Positions 32,567 to 44,040 of a stretch of DNA of 64,000 nucleotides are shown here, in pieces. Source of the stretch: Azolla pinnata (lineage: Eukaryota; Streptophyta; Polypodiopsida; Salviniales; Salviniaceae). Every line of letters starts with the position of its first letter. Within the stretch, counting starts at the first letter, position 1. The notes under the pieces were generated by a model. That model was not told where the DNA came from, searched no databases, and saw only the letters and a list, made by a program, of their open reading frames with translations. A program made the translations under genes and the position numbers. Location of the stretch: assembly GCA_037176905.1 (NCBI GenBank), contig JBBBWG010010889.1, positions 4,023 to 68,022 of the forward strand. The letters run 5' to 3'.

Positions 32567-35500
32567 TCACGGCGGCGACGGCGACGGGAAAGCGGCATCT
32601 GCTTGTTTCTTCGCCGCCATCCGGCCGCCGGCATTGCTACCGGCGTTCCCAAGCACCGCCGATCGATGGCTAACATTGACTTGGATCTTGCCCGCCTCGA
32701 GCCTAATGTTGGTGGATTGGCAATTCTTGTCGGGGCTGCTGCTGCTGCTGCTGACGCCGCCGTGTTTGTGCTGTTGCTGTTGCTGTTGATGTTGCTGTTG
32801 ATGCTGATGATGGTGGTGGTGGTGATGGGCAACTGTGGTGGTGGTAGTGCTAGCAGGATTACCCTTCTTTGCATTGTAAGCACCTGAATTGGGATTCGAT
32901 CGCCCACCACCATCATCGAAGAGCTTCAACACCGATCCATCGGCTGCGGCATTCGGCAGATCACCCCCACCTCGCTCGCTTCCTCGCTGGTTCGGGTGGT
33001 TCCTTCCCGTCGGGCTGGATCGACAACTTCCCTCTTCGCTCTGCCGCTGATGCTGATGCTGATGCTGATGCTGATGCTGATGCTGATGCTGATGAGGATG
33101 AGGATGCTGATGCTGATGATGCTGATGCTGATGCTGCTGCTGATGCTGATGATGAGGGTGGTTGGTGTTCCCATGCCCCGATCGGTCTCTCATGCCGGGG
33201 CTCATAAGCTCGCCATGCCCTCGGATCCTCTCGACGTTCAGCAGATCTTCGTATAAGCGCTGACCAGCCATTGCCCTCTTCGTGTCCGCCGCAGCATTGG
33301 CGCTGCTGGTGTGCATCGGGAAGCTGTCGGCGGCGTGCGGGGGGTAGCTACCACCATGGCTAGGAGGAACTGGGGTTTCTCGCTTGTTGTGCAAATCTGC
33401 ATTGCTAGCCTCCTGGACATGGTTGGGAAGAGGAGGAGGAGGAGGAGGAGGAGGATCCATGTGCTTCATCATGCTCGCATTCTTACACAATGCGCAAGGA
33501 GGCAGCGGATTCATCGCCGAACTTGTGTTGTTGCTATGCGTGGAGAGGCCAGCTTTCTTCGCTTTCACGATGCTCGCGGAGATGTGCTGATGACGATGCG
33601 GCGACATGTCGCACATCATCGTCGCCGTCGTCTTGCTCGGGCTCCCCCTCCGCGGAGCGATCATCCGGAACACCTTCACCAGCTCCACGCCCAGCGTTCC
33701 GCACTTGCTCTCCGCCAGTTGAGCGCCTCCGAGAGCGGTTTGGCTGATCGCGCTCACCTCCGCCATCTTCGATTCCAGCGATCTGCGATTCGCCCAAAGA
33801 AACCCAACAAGAACAAGGGGGCTTTTCAGCTGCTTTTCTCCTCTATAGACACATTAGATAGATACTACAGTTGTTCGGGCATCGATCTAACTAATAGCAT
33901 TTTCCTGATGGAGCTGCTAACTAACAACGCCATGCGAGGGGAGGTTGGGTATATAAAACCCCGAAACCGAGTGTTATATATATATAATACATCACATAGG
34001 TCTCTAGAGATAGATTACCTTAGACTCGATTGAGTTTCGGATTCGAGGTGCTGGATCCTCGCATCCAGCGCGAGGAGCTTCTGCTCCGCCTCGCCGCCGT
34101 CGCCGCCCCATTCGCCCTCTTGCCCAGCCTCCTTCATCTTCTTCACGATCCCCGAAAGCTCTCTGTAGAGCATCGCCAGCCTGCGCTTCTCGGAGCTCGT
34201 AATCATCTCGGGCGAGTTAGCAACAACACCACCCTTCTTCTTCCCAGCATCATCATCATCATCCTTGTCGCCGGCGCCAGCAGCAACTGCATTACCTTCT
34301 TCTTCGTCGTCTTCTGCTCCGATCGACGGCGGGTTCTCGAGGCGCGAGATCCTGCTCTCGATCTCCTTGAAAACGCGGCACGCTGCGCCGTATTTCTGCA
34401 GCCATTCCCCGCTGGACTTGTCGAGCTCCGCGTGCTTCGTCGCGAGCTGCTCCGCGCCGCAAGACAGTGATTCGATGCGCCCCAATGCGATCCTCACGCT
34501 GTCCTTCACGCCGCCGATCTCCTCCTTCATTTGCTTCTCTTGCTCGGCGAGCTCCGCTTGTCTCCGAGCCATGGCTTCGAGCTTCTCGTCCAACTTGGCT
34601 CTCCCCTGCTGCATCGACTTCGACAAGCCGTGGATCGCGGCCTCGGTCTGCCGCACGTGCTGCTCCAGCTCCTCCTTGCTCCCAAACGCCTCGGCCTCCG
34701 CCACGCTGATCGACTTCCTCCTCTCCTTCTCGATTCCGTCCAAGGCAGTTCTCGCCCGATCCACATCGTCGGCCATCTTCTTCTTCCACTCCTCGATGCG
34801 CAGCAGCGCCTTCTTCGCCTCCTCCTCGATCCCCTCCGCGTGGGATCGCGCCTTCGACGCTTCCTCCGCCAGCGTCTTCTTCGCGGCTTCGATGTGCCCA
34901 CCGAGCTCGTCGTTGCACTTGTCGCGGGCTTCGGCGATGTCCTTGGAGAGATCGAAGCTCCTCCTCCGCGCCTCGAGGATCGACCCCAGCGCAGCCTCGG
35001 CCTCCGCGGCTTTCGCCCTCGCCCGCGACTCCATCGACTCTCCCTCCTTCCCGATGCGCTCCTGCATTCGCATCACTTCCGACAAGACGCCCGCAGCCGC
35101 CTCCTTGTGCGAACCCAGGCTCTCTTGGGCACTCAAGCTCTGCCTCCTCACGCTCTCGAGCTCCGAGACGATCGCTTCCGCTTTCCTCGACGCGGCCTCG
35201 ACTTGCAGCAGCGCGGAAGCTGCTCGCTCGCGCTCCCGGTGCAGATTCTCGAGGGCCCGCTCCGCCTTCGCTCGCTCCTCCTCGAAACCGCCATTGTTGC
35301 GTTCGATCCTGTGCTCGAGCTGCGAAATCCGCGCCTCCAACGCATCCGAGCTGAGCTGCCTCGACGACGAAGGGCTTTCGGAGCTCGCGCTCTTTCGATC
35401 TTGCTGCTGCTGCTGCTGCTGCTGCTGCCATTGTTGCTGCCATTGTTGCTGCCATTGTTGCTGCCATTGTTGCTGTTGCTGCTGCAGCTCTGATCTCTGA

Positions 35501-38500
35501 TCCATCCATTGGCTTTCTAGCTTCTGGATCCTGTCCTCGCAGGAGCTCCTCGTCTCCGTCAGCTCCTCCTTCATTTCCTCCAGAGCTCCGAGGTACAGCT
35601 CCGACATCTTCTCCAGCCTCTCCATGATGAGCATCTGATCCTTTCCATCCATCTCCGCTGCCTCGTACTCGTCGCGATCGCCGTCGCCGCGCTTCTTCTT
35701 CTTCTTCATCTCCTCCTCGATCCGCTCGACAGCCGATTTCAACGCCTTCTGCTCGCACGCCAGATCGTTCTCCGCGCCGTTGAGGTAGCTCATGCTCTTC
35801 TTCATCCCCTCGCCTTCGTCGCTGATCCGCTCCACAGCCGATCGCAGCTCGTTCAGGTCGACCTCCATCTCCCGCTTCAGGTCCTCGATGTCGGCGCGGC
35901 TTTGCATGCTCTCCTTCTTGAAGTATTGCAGCTGCTTCTTCAAGCTCGCGTTCTCCGCCTTCAGCAGCACTTGCTCCTTGTCGATGCTTTCTTTGGCCTC
36001 TCCTGCTATCTGATTCAGCTCCTGAACGCTCGATTTGATCGTGTCGGTTCCTTTCGCCAGCGAATTCACTTCCACCCACAGAAGCCGGATCTGGCCTTCG
36101 ACTTCAGCCATGGCTTTCTTGTCCGTGGGCTCCCGAAGCTTCTTCTCGATCGCTTCCTCGATCAACGCCTCCATCTCCAGCCTCTCGGCCTTCCGTAATC
36201 TCTCGAATTCAGCTTCCAGCTCGCTTCTTACCTCCGAAACAGTCTTTCCCGGGAGCTCTCCCCCCACGTTCTTCGCTCTCTCGCATTCGGCGTAGGCCGC
36301 TTCGAGCTTAGCATCCATGTCCTTCTTCAGGTTTTCTATGCCTTTGTACACCCCAAGCTGGAGGACATCGAGGTCATCTTTCACCCCTACCTTCACATCT
36401 TGCACCGACCGGTGTATCCTCTCCTTCATATCCCTCGCCATGCTGGTCTTCACATCCGAGATCATCGAGTCCATCTGTTTCCTCAGGGAATCGACCGCCG
36501 CGGCGCAATCGTCGATCCTGCTTTCCGCGATCTGCTTCGAGCTCTCCCTCTTCGCCTCCACCTCCGCCAACCGCCTCTCCGATCGATCGAGCCCTTTGGT
36601 CACACCTTCCAGTTTGCTCTCGACCTCGTCCTTTATCGTCCCTTTGATGCACAGGAACACCTGATCCGTGTCATCCCTCAAATCTTTCATCCGCTTCTCT
36701 AGCCCCTGCATTCTCGCCTGCCACGAGTCGCCGTCCTCTTCCACCCGGGACGTGAAGCCTTCGATGGAGTCCTTCAGGTCTCCCACAAGGCTCTGCAAGC
36801 TGGTAATCTTCTTCTCCAGAGCTTCCACCTGCAAGCCTTGGAAAGCAGGCGGTTGTTGGCCTTCGTGCGACTGCCTCGCGGCGGTGCCGTGCTTGGCTTG
36901 AACAGGTATTCCGCTCGAGTGCGCCGGTTTGGAAGAAGCCTCGGCTATGGGTATATTACGAGGAGAAGCGAGCGCCGTCGACAAGCGCTCGGAATCCGAA
37001 TCCATGGCTTGCCGAATCATGCTGTCCATCATGCCCAGGATGTCTCGCGGCTTGTGCTTCTTCCTCCTCGATTCATGGCACTGAGGCGTGCTATGAGACC
37101 GCATCACCTCGTGAGCAAGCTTTTGCTCGATCGCCGGCATGACCTTCCGTGCCCATGCGTCGTTGCTTTCTTGATCCAAGTCGAGGGAGCGGGCATCGTC
37201 CTTCGATGCCCCGTCACGATGAGACGATGGGCTGAACGATCGAGAAGTCACGGGATGCACCCTCTCGCGATGGCTCCTCGGTTTCTCTTCCAAGCTCCTC
37301 TCAGAAGAGATTCTAGCCTTGAAGGAGGAGCTCATCGATGTCTCCTCGTGCTCGCTGATACCGTGGTGAGCCACCTTCTTGCTCGACATCTTCTCCTGGA
37401 GCTTCTTCTCCAAGTAATCCGGGGCATACCGGAACCTCCTCCTTCCTGGCAAGCTTGATATCTGCGAGGACGTCGTCTCGTCTTGGTCCCCGTCGCAGAT
37501 CTCGACGTAGTCTACTCTTTCGCGAGTTCTCGAGTGATGCTGGCCTGTCGGGAACCAGTCCTTGTTGCGACTGGCCATCTTTTCTCTCTCGGCTCTTCTC
37601 GAGGAGGGAGAACCGCTGCGCCCGTGCTCATCGCTGTTCTTCCGTTCATCAAACGATTGGAGATGGGTCGCAAGAATGGCGCAGCCCCCGAGGATCGCCT
37701 CTGCTCTCGGATCTGGATCGCCAAAAAAATGGGGGAAAACAAGGATATTTAGCAACTGGGATTCGCCGTCGATCGATTACAGTCCAGCGTGCCAGCATAC
37801 TCTAAACCAACATGCATCTTCGCCTTTTTCAACATTTTCTTGGCATAGTGGTACTACCCACATATCCATGTGTATAGTACTATACACTCCAGCAGTGCCT
37901 ACATTTCAAGCAGCATATCTTTTGCCTTTACCATGTCCTGACACGGTATTGCTTGCATACAAATCTACAGCATACCCCAACTAGCAATACATATGATTTG
38001 GTGAACATTAAAACGGCGTTAAATTTTAGTAATTCGGAAAGAGATGAAGGGAAATGGGGCCCTGAGTCTACTGGTAACAGTGCTACGCATGTATACCTGA
38101 GAGAGAAGAGGATCCCTTGAAATCGTGTCCGAGAGGGCTGCTATGGATACGGCGTTTCGAGGGAGGAGAAAGGCCGCTGTTACTATCGTTGCTGCTCACA
38201 TCGTGGGGATTGGCGGTCCAGGTTCCCCACGTCTGATGCTTCTTCGTGGGCGAGTTGTTCCCCGACATCTTCCTCGCAGGCTTCGAAGGGGGCGACGTAG
38301 ATGGCCCGAGCTTCATCGATTTCCGCGTGGGGCGAGCCCCTAGCGCCGAGGAAACGATGCTGCTGCTCGCATCGGTGGCGGAATGGGCGGATCTGGGAGA
38401 TCGGCAATGCAACGGAGGAGGCTTGGCGAGCTGGGGCCTCGGGCGATGGGATGCCGCGGAGAGCGGCTTGCTAGCAGCGCCTTTCTTGGGGGAGCTATTG

Positions 38501-38799
38501 CTGTGAGGGCACGAAAGGAGTTTGCCGGGCTGATGGTACTCCTCGAGCTCGAGCTCGTGGATGCGCTTGCGAGCCTTGCTGAGGCAGAGCTGGAGCTCGG
38601 CGATCTGCTTGTCGAACCTGCTGTCCTCGAAGTGGGGGTGGGAGGGGATGGTGGAGGTGACTAGGGTTTGGAACTTGCGCAGGTGCGAGAGCTCATCGTG
38701 GAAGAGCCGGGACTTGCGCGAGAAGATGGCCTTCTTGTGGCAGAGGCGAGCGTTGCGGCAGTAGAAGTTCAAAGGGAGGAAGATGCCAGCCTGATCCAT
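32567..38799 (-). CDS. Very long coiled-coil protein with a His/Gln-rich tail, function unknown
   Basis: Three exons in transcript order (38097-38799, 34019-37712, 32567-33782) close in frame to 1870 residues. I could not assign a family. Exon 1 begins MDQAGIFLPLNFYCRNARLC, a compact helical head (about residues 1-90), then a basic Ser/Pro region (SPPSKPARKMSGNNSPTKK). Exon 2 has a polar stretch with YAPDYLEKKLQEKM and then heptad-rich Glu/Lys/Leu sequence from about residue 510 to 1466, broken by a Gln/Trp tract (about 979-1006). The coiled coil crosses the last junction (QSSL-R-SLESKMAEVSAISQ), which supports joining exon 3. The tail holds poly-Pro, a (His-Gln)n tract (about 1674-1714), and further His and Gln runs. 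No membrane segment or enzyme motif was seen. A cytoskeletal, nuclear-matrix or tethering scaffold is a guess. GC-rich sequence opens several long false frames on both strands. Confidence 0.78.
33050..33165 (-). repeat. Coding (CAGCAT)n tract, His-Gln repeats
   Basis: Tandem CAGCATCAGCAT-type hexamers on the minus strand encode alternating His and Gln in frame with the coiled-coil protein. Occasional CCTCAT units give His-Pro. Confidence 0.95.
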
Positions 38800-40229
38800 A
38801 GAAGGGCTGATGGGAAGGGAGAAGAAGAAGAAGAAGAAGAAGAAGAGGGTTCTTCCTCCTTGGCATTCTGTTCCTGTGTTCAATCCCCTGTCTATCTCTC
38901 AATCTCTCTCTCTCTCTCTCTCTCTTTTGTGTCTCTCTCAATCTCTATCTGTTTCTTGTCTGTTTTCTTGTCTCTTGTTGCTGTTTCTCTGTCAATCTCT
39001 CTCTCTCTGTCTGTCTATCTATCTCTTTGTGAAGGTTTCTCTGGCAATCTGCCTGCCTTCCTTTCCTGCCCCTCTGATCTCTCTCTGCTTTGTCCTCAAA
39101 TCTCTCTTCTTTCTTGCTGTGTCCTCAAAATCTCTCCTTCTTTCTTTCTTTCTTTCTCTCTCTCTGTTTTCCCTGCAGTCTCTCTACTCCTCTTCCATCT
39201 GCTTCTCTCCTCTTTCCTCTCGTCTCCCCGCTGCTTCTCTCTGATGCCTGCCTCTGTCTGTCGCCTTTGTTTCTCTGTGCACACGCGGATCTGGGCTGAT
39301 CTGGGCTTAACTGTAAACTGCCGGATTTCAGCTGACATTGAAGTTAAACCAAAAATAAAATAAAATAAAGACCCAATAAACAATACATATACATACGGTG
39401 GAGAAAATAACTAAAACACACACACACACAAAAGTGAAAACCGAGGAACTTGTTATCCAATATCATCCAAAAAAGCATTCTCTTCGACATCTTTGATCAC
39501 ATTTCAAATACGAATTCGTATGCACATCGTGCAGTTCAATGCATTCTTTAAAATTTGGCAAAATTCGGCGAGATTCGGTCACATTTCTACACGAAATCAT
39601 TGTCCAATTTTATGTGCTTTCAAAGAACACTTACACGTGGCCAAGTTGAAGTACACAAGCCGAGCATCGCTGGTGTAGGATCATAATCATCTTGATGAAA
39701 AATACACAAGTATGCAATGAAGACTTGGACGATGAACTTCACTTCTCGCATGCCCAACGGACAATCTGATTTGGGAGAGTATGCAGACAGGACTCAGGTC
39801 TCCCCACCATGCTTCTTTGCTTTCAGATTTCTAGTTTTTGTTAGAAAGCAGCAGTTTCTTCTTCAGCTTTAAAAGCAACTTAGAGATTGAACCCCTTCGT
39901 CCTTGGGTGAACCTTGATCAGCCTGGAAATCAAGTGGGGATTTTCAGCACGCCATGATTAATCACCGAATCAAGATAGAAAACATTGTTGCCCCGATTCC
40001 CACTAGATCAAGATTTGAGGACTATATACATAAATAAATACATATTCAGATCTTAAAGTAGTCGAAATGGATATGTTCTCATGCGTGTGTGTGCGTGTGC
40101 ATGTGTGTGTAAACAAAAGTATCCCCATGTACAGACCAAGAGTGAACATCATAATTCAACTCAGATACAGTGTAAAATCTTTTCAAAGCCGTAAGTACAG
40201 ATTCAGATCACTTAACCGAACCGACAGAA
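38800..40229. other. Promoter side of the coiled-coil gene and 3' flank of the AlkB gene
   Basis: 38820-38850 is a (GAA)n run. 38895-39240 is strongly CT-rich (TCTC, TTTC and CTGT units), likely leader or promoter of the coiled-coil gene on the minus strand. A short CACA run lies near 39418. From 39440 to 40229 the sequence is plain and AT-rich, probably AlkB 3' UTR. No additional gene was found. Confidence 0.5.
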
Positions 40230-42494
40230 TCATGGTAATAAAGACTGCCGAAATGTCATGCTGACCCGGCGTGGTGACAGAAGATCTTCATTTGCAATAG
40301 AATGAGTGAAACTATACCGGCATTCTCCTGTCTGAATCTGCACAAAAACATTGGAATGGCACAGAAACAAAAATATTAGGACTTGTCAAAAAATGCAAGG
40401 ATCATATTGAAACACCGCTCCCCCCAAGTCCCCCTTCTGTTAAAAAGAAAATAACCTGAATAGACCTTCGCCTGAGCAACACTTGAAACGATTCAGATGG
40501 CATTTTCTCTCGAATATACGTCATCTTGCAATCACCACATAGGCTGAAATTTACAATAATGGTTCCAGATAACTGTTCCCACAATGCAACAGAAAAATGA
40601 TGAGTTTGGTGAACTCGGGAAAAAACAAAAGTCAATGTTTGATGTTCCAGTGAGGGAGAAAAGACAATGTATTCTTCAGTACAGGCATGGCAGTCAAATC
40701 TCCCCAAAGAAGACAAAGAAAATGGCGTTCTGGACTGATTGACATTTACCAGACAGAATAGCCCTACATAATATTTACATGTATGAAATTTGCAGTTGCA
40801 AATGGGTAAGCTGGTAAATAGCCAAAAAAATTAGGGTTTTCCTATTTGGCAAAAGCATTAGGGCCGTCCTGAAAACAGCCCAATGACCACAATACCCATA
40901 AATAGACATTACGAATAACCATTCATTATACAAAGATCACAGATAACAAGAAGTATGCTGGTAAATGACCAAAAAATAGCATTTAGGGTCTTCCTACTTG
41001 ACAAAATCATCTGGGGGAGTTCTGGAAAATGGGCAAAAAACATGGGGAATTTCGTGTGTTAGATTATTAGCTTGCCTGACGGTCATCCACATGAGGTTTA
41101 AGCCAGTGGCCTTCATGTTTGCTGTAGGAAATTGCGTTAGTCTCATTTGGCTCGAAGTTCTTTAACACAGGAACATCTCTTCTCAACCTTTCAAGTGTTC
41201 GTAATACAATTTCAGGTATCTTGAATACTTCAGGTTGAACACATCTGTCATTGTTAGGTAGTGGATCTCCATGTCAAAAAGATGGGAATCGCAGCTTCAA
41301 AGGAAACATTAAGCACGTTTTACCTCTTGCGCAGATCCATCCTGATCCCATAACATTTTGTGAGGTGCAGACCATTGAAGGCGCTCATTCTCCAAGGATT
41401 CCTCAAATCCGTGTCGAGAAAGGACATAATGCCTCGCTCCTCCTAACCAAATTGTTGCAGAATGGTGTTTTTTCCCCTAAAATGTACAGATCTCGAATAC
41501 CAATTGTTACTGTTCGAACCAAAATACTGGTACCTCTTCGGAGATAAAATTCTCCATAATGTGATGTCCTTTTGGTGCTGTTCTCACGGACTCTGGACAA
41601 GTAGTAATGAAGCTCCACTTGAAATTCTTCCATCTTTTCACTGTAGAATTGCTCGACTCGGCACCGTGCACAACCGTCTCTGATGGAATACACACACATG
41701 TTACATGTATGTAAGTATATATGTACATATGCTCATATAAACGCATCCATATGCCTTCAATTTTCACAATATGAACCAACATAGCATAGTCATGACTCAA
41801 TGTGTCCATTGCATCATGTTTTCATCTCTGGTTAGATGGGTTAATGTATAGAGTACCTTCATCACGAGATGTATTCTTGATGCTGGGGGGATCGAGGACA
41901 TTTTTGGATAAGTCTTTGCATAATATTCCTCCATTAACAACACTATCATCATTATCGTCATTGTCATACCCTATTTCCTTTGCATCGACATACGTCCTGT
42001 TGTGATGATGACTTGATGATGATGATGGTGATGATGTAAACTTTCCTGTCTTGGTGGAATTACATTGATTGAGTACTTTGCAATCCAAATCAAGATGAGC
42101 ATTCATAAGGCATGCGGCTACTTTCACCTGCATGATGATTAAATGGCACAAATAAAACTTTTATGAAGATGTAGCAGGAATGAAACACCTAGCACATTTC
42201 CGAAGAAAAGTGAACACATTCATACACACATTAGGACATACAGACAGAATATATACCAATGCGCGTGCAAACACATACATACATTGATGCATGCACAAAC
42301 ACATACACTGAATGTACATGCATACCGGGGAGAAAACAGAGGCACGGGCAATGGAATCAGCATGAATTCACAGTCAATGTAACCTGCATGAATATGAAAC
42401 AAATGGGCTCTATGCATATGTAAGCGTTCATAACCTGGCACGCAGGGCACTCCGTGTAAGAGGAGCCATTGGAATGTTTCCGTTTGGGAGCCAT
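40230..42494 (-). CDS. UBZ4-like zinc finger fused to an AlkB-family 2OG-Fe(II) dioxygenase
   Basis: Seven exons in transcript order: 42435-42494, 41857-42127, 41534-41679, 41324-41442, 41076-41244, 40456-40572 and 40230-40337. They close in frame to 329 residues. Residues 15-37 read ECPACQVKVAACLMNAHLD then LDCK: Cys16, Cys19, His31, Cys36, a C-x2-C-x11-H-x4-C pattern with the HLD typical of ubiquitin-binding UBZ4 fingers. A disordered Ser/Asp linker follows. The AlkB fold runs from KGHHIMENFISEEEERGI to the end, with NPWRMSAFNG, PNETNAISYSKHEGHW, KPHVDDRQLSGTIIVNFSL (iron ligands His250, Asp252), RRRSIQIQTGECRYSFTHSI (His306) and 2-oxoglutarate-binding RVSMTFR (Arg318, Arg324). AlkB enzymes demethylate nucleic acids or proteins; the substrate here is unknown. 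Intron 5 uses a GC donor (CAG then GCAAGC). Confidence 0.92.
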
Positions 42495-43197
42495 GAATGA
42501 ATCACCACAGCCGTCAGCTACATCGAGTTACTACTGTGGACCTGAGACCTGTTTTAGGAACAACCTTAAAAGCTTTTTCCCAAGGAGCAAGTCTTCACAG
42601 TATCACCATGAATGAAATCTTCTCAAATTTGAGCTCAACCCTAATGAGCCAATGCCATACCGACTAGTTCCAAGGACATAGCCATCTTCATTTGCCCTCT
42701 ATTCTCCCAATGCCATGATACAGAACAATGCTTGCTCGATGAGGTGGCTACAAAAGAGCCTACTGTCCTCCATGCCACGGTCGTCATTGCTGCTTGGTTT
42801 AATTGTTTCAGGGCAAGGGATAAAAGAGTGAACCATTCTATCATGTGCTTCCAAGAATGCTAAGATTTTAATGATTCAGGTACATAGAAGCCATGACAAA
42901 GGTAAGGCTTGGCAAATCCAATACGTAAGGCTTTTAATGGGGGGGGCAGAACATCTATCCATGAATTAGCATTTGAGTTTACCTTCCTTAATGGTCTAAA
43001 ATACGCATAGAACGAATGTAATCTTTCAAATATACACCACATACTTCAGTTACTATACAAAAAGCTTATTGCCATCATTATTAAAGAATAGCATTCAGTA
43101 TAGGCACTTGAATGGGATGGTCATTCAGATTGCTGAACTTTTTCATGACCATGGGCTAGATTTAAAGAAAGATCTTGGCCCTTGGCAACAAAAATTA
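42495..43197. other. Spacer between the AlkB gene and the P450 fragment
   Basis: Plain AT-rich sequence with a short poly-G near 42939. Nothing is recognisable as coding. It includes the AlkB promoter. Confidence 0.4.
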
Positions 43198-44040
43198 CTA
43201 CCATGGTACAAACTCCGTTTGTAAACAGATGCCGATGTTGCACAAAACTTTAGGTCCGCAACAAAGTGTCGAGTCAGCATATCGGCTCCAGAATAACCGA
43301 GCATTGGTCGCAAGCGTGATGGTCTTGTAGGGAGCATGCCTGTAATTTGGCGAGAGGCGGAAGCTGAAATGCTTGAGGATCAGAACGATGACGATCTTGG
43401 CTTCGATCACAGCAACCTGTTGGCCAATGCAGTTCCGTGCTCCGATCCCCAAATGGTATAAACCGTAGGGATGTTTGCAAGCATTCATGGCTCCATTGGA
43501 GGAGCGTTCGGGCTTGAACTCATCGGCATCATCTCCCCAAATGTCCTTCATGGTTCCATTGGAGAAGCATTCAGGCTCGAACTCATCGGCATCATCTCCC
43601 CAAATGTCCTTCATGGTTCCATTGGAGAAGCATTCAGGCTTGAACTCATCGGCATCATCTCCCCATATGTCCTTCCTCCTATGGATGTATAGGCATTCTT
43701 CCACGATCGCAGTACCTGGTGGCAAAGTCCGAGAACCTAGTTTGAACTCCTCCTTGTTCGGCTTCACGATGCGGCGTCCAGGTTCAGGCACCGGAGGATA
43801 CAACCTTAAAAATCTCATTCAGAACCATGCCCACCTGCCATGCTAACCTCACATTACCTCCTTGCCACTCACTCCACAAAACACACTATATCTTTGCTTT
43901 AAGCTGAACATGAGAAAAACAAAAACTAAGACTTCTTACCAGTTTCAATCTGCTCAATGTGTTGGAATTTAGATCTTTGTTGCCACCGCACACTTCCAAA
44001 ACCTCTTGCCTCGCCTTGTCCTGCCACTCTTGATCACCAC
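43198..44040 (-). pseudogene. Cytochrome P450 (CYP72-clan-like) C-terminal fragment
   Basis: Only the last two exons of a P450 are seen. Exon A (43940-44040) gives DQEWQDKARQEVLEVCGG and SNTLSRLKL. Exon B (from 43834) gives MVLNE, then the K-helix RLYPPVPEPGRR, the PERF-region DADEFKPER, and the heme loop LYHLGIGARNCIGQQ with the axial Cys. The expected Phe of the heme motif is Tyr. Three facts mark it as broken: no upstream P450 exons between 44040 and 45700; one extra T in the run at about 43811-43815, which shifts frame between MVLNEI and LRLYPP; and a 63-bp triplication (21 residues each, KDIWGDDADEFKPECFSNGT-like). The C-terminus also drifts from family sequence. Clan assignment is from motif resemblance only. 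Confidence 0.86.
43512..43700 (-). repeat. 63-bp triplication in the P450 fragment
   Basis: Units start at 43512, 43575 and 43638. Each contains GAACTCATCGGCATCATCTC and AAATGTCCTTCATGGTTCC (the last unit is diverged at its end). The length is a multiple of three, so the reading frame is preserved. Confidence 0.95.

Noticed and set aside
34265-35500. Long plus-strand frame (411 codons), with others of 320 and 595 codons on either strand, over the coiled-coil gene
   Set aside because: They are Ser/Arg/Leu-rich shadows caused by GC-rich codon use in the minus-strand coiled-coil exon. They show no family resemblance and no start context, and the minus-strand frame explains the region.
38040-38100. 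tRNA-like stretch near the coiled-coil exon 1 end
   Set aside because: It cannot be folded into a cloverleaf with proper A and B boxes, and it overlaps a splice donor.
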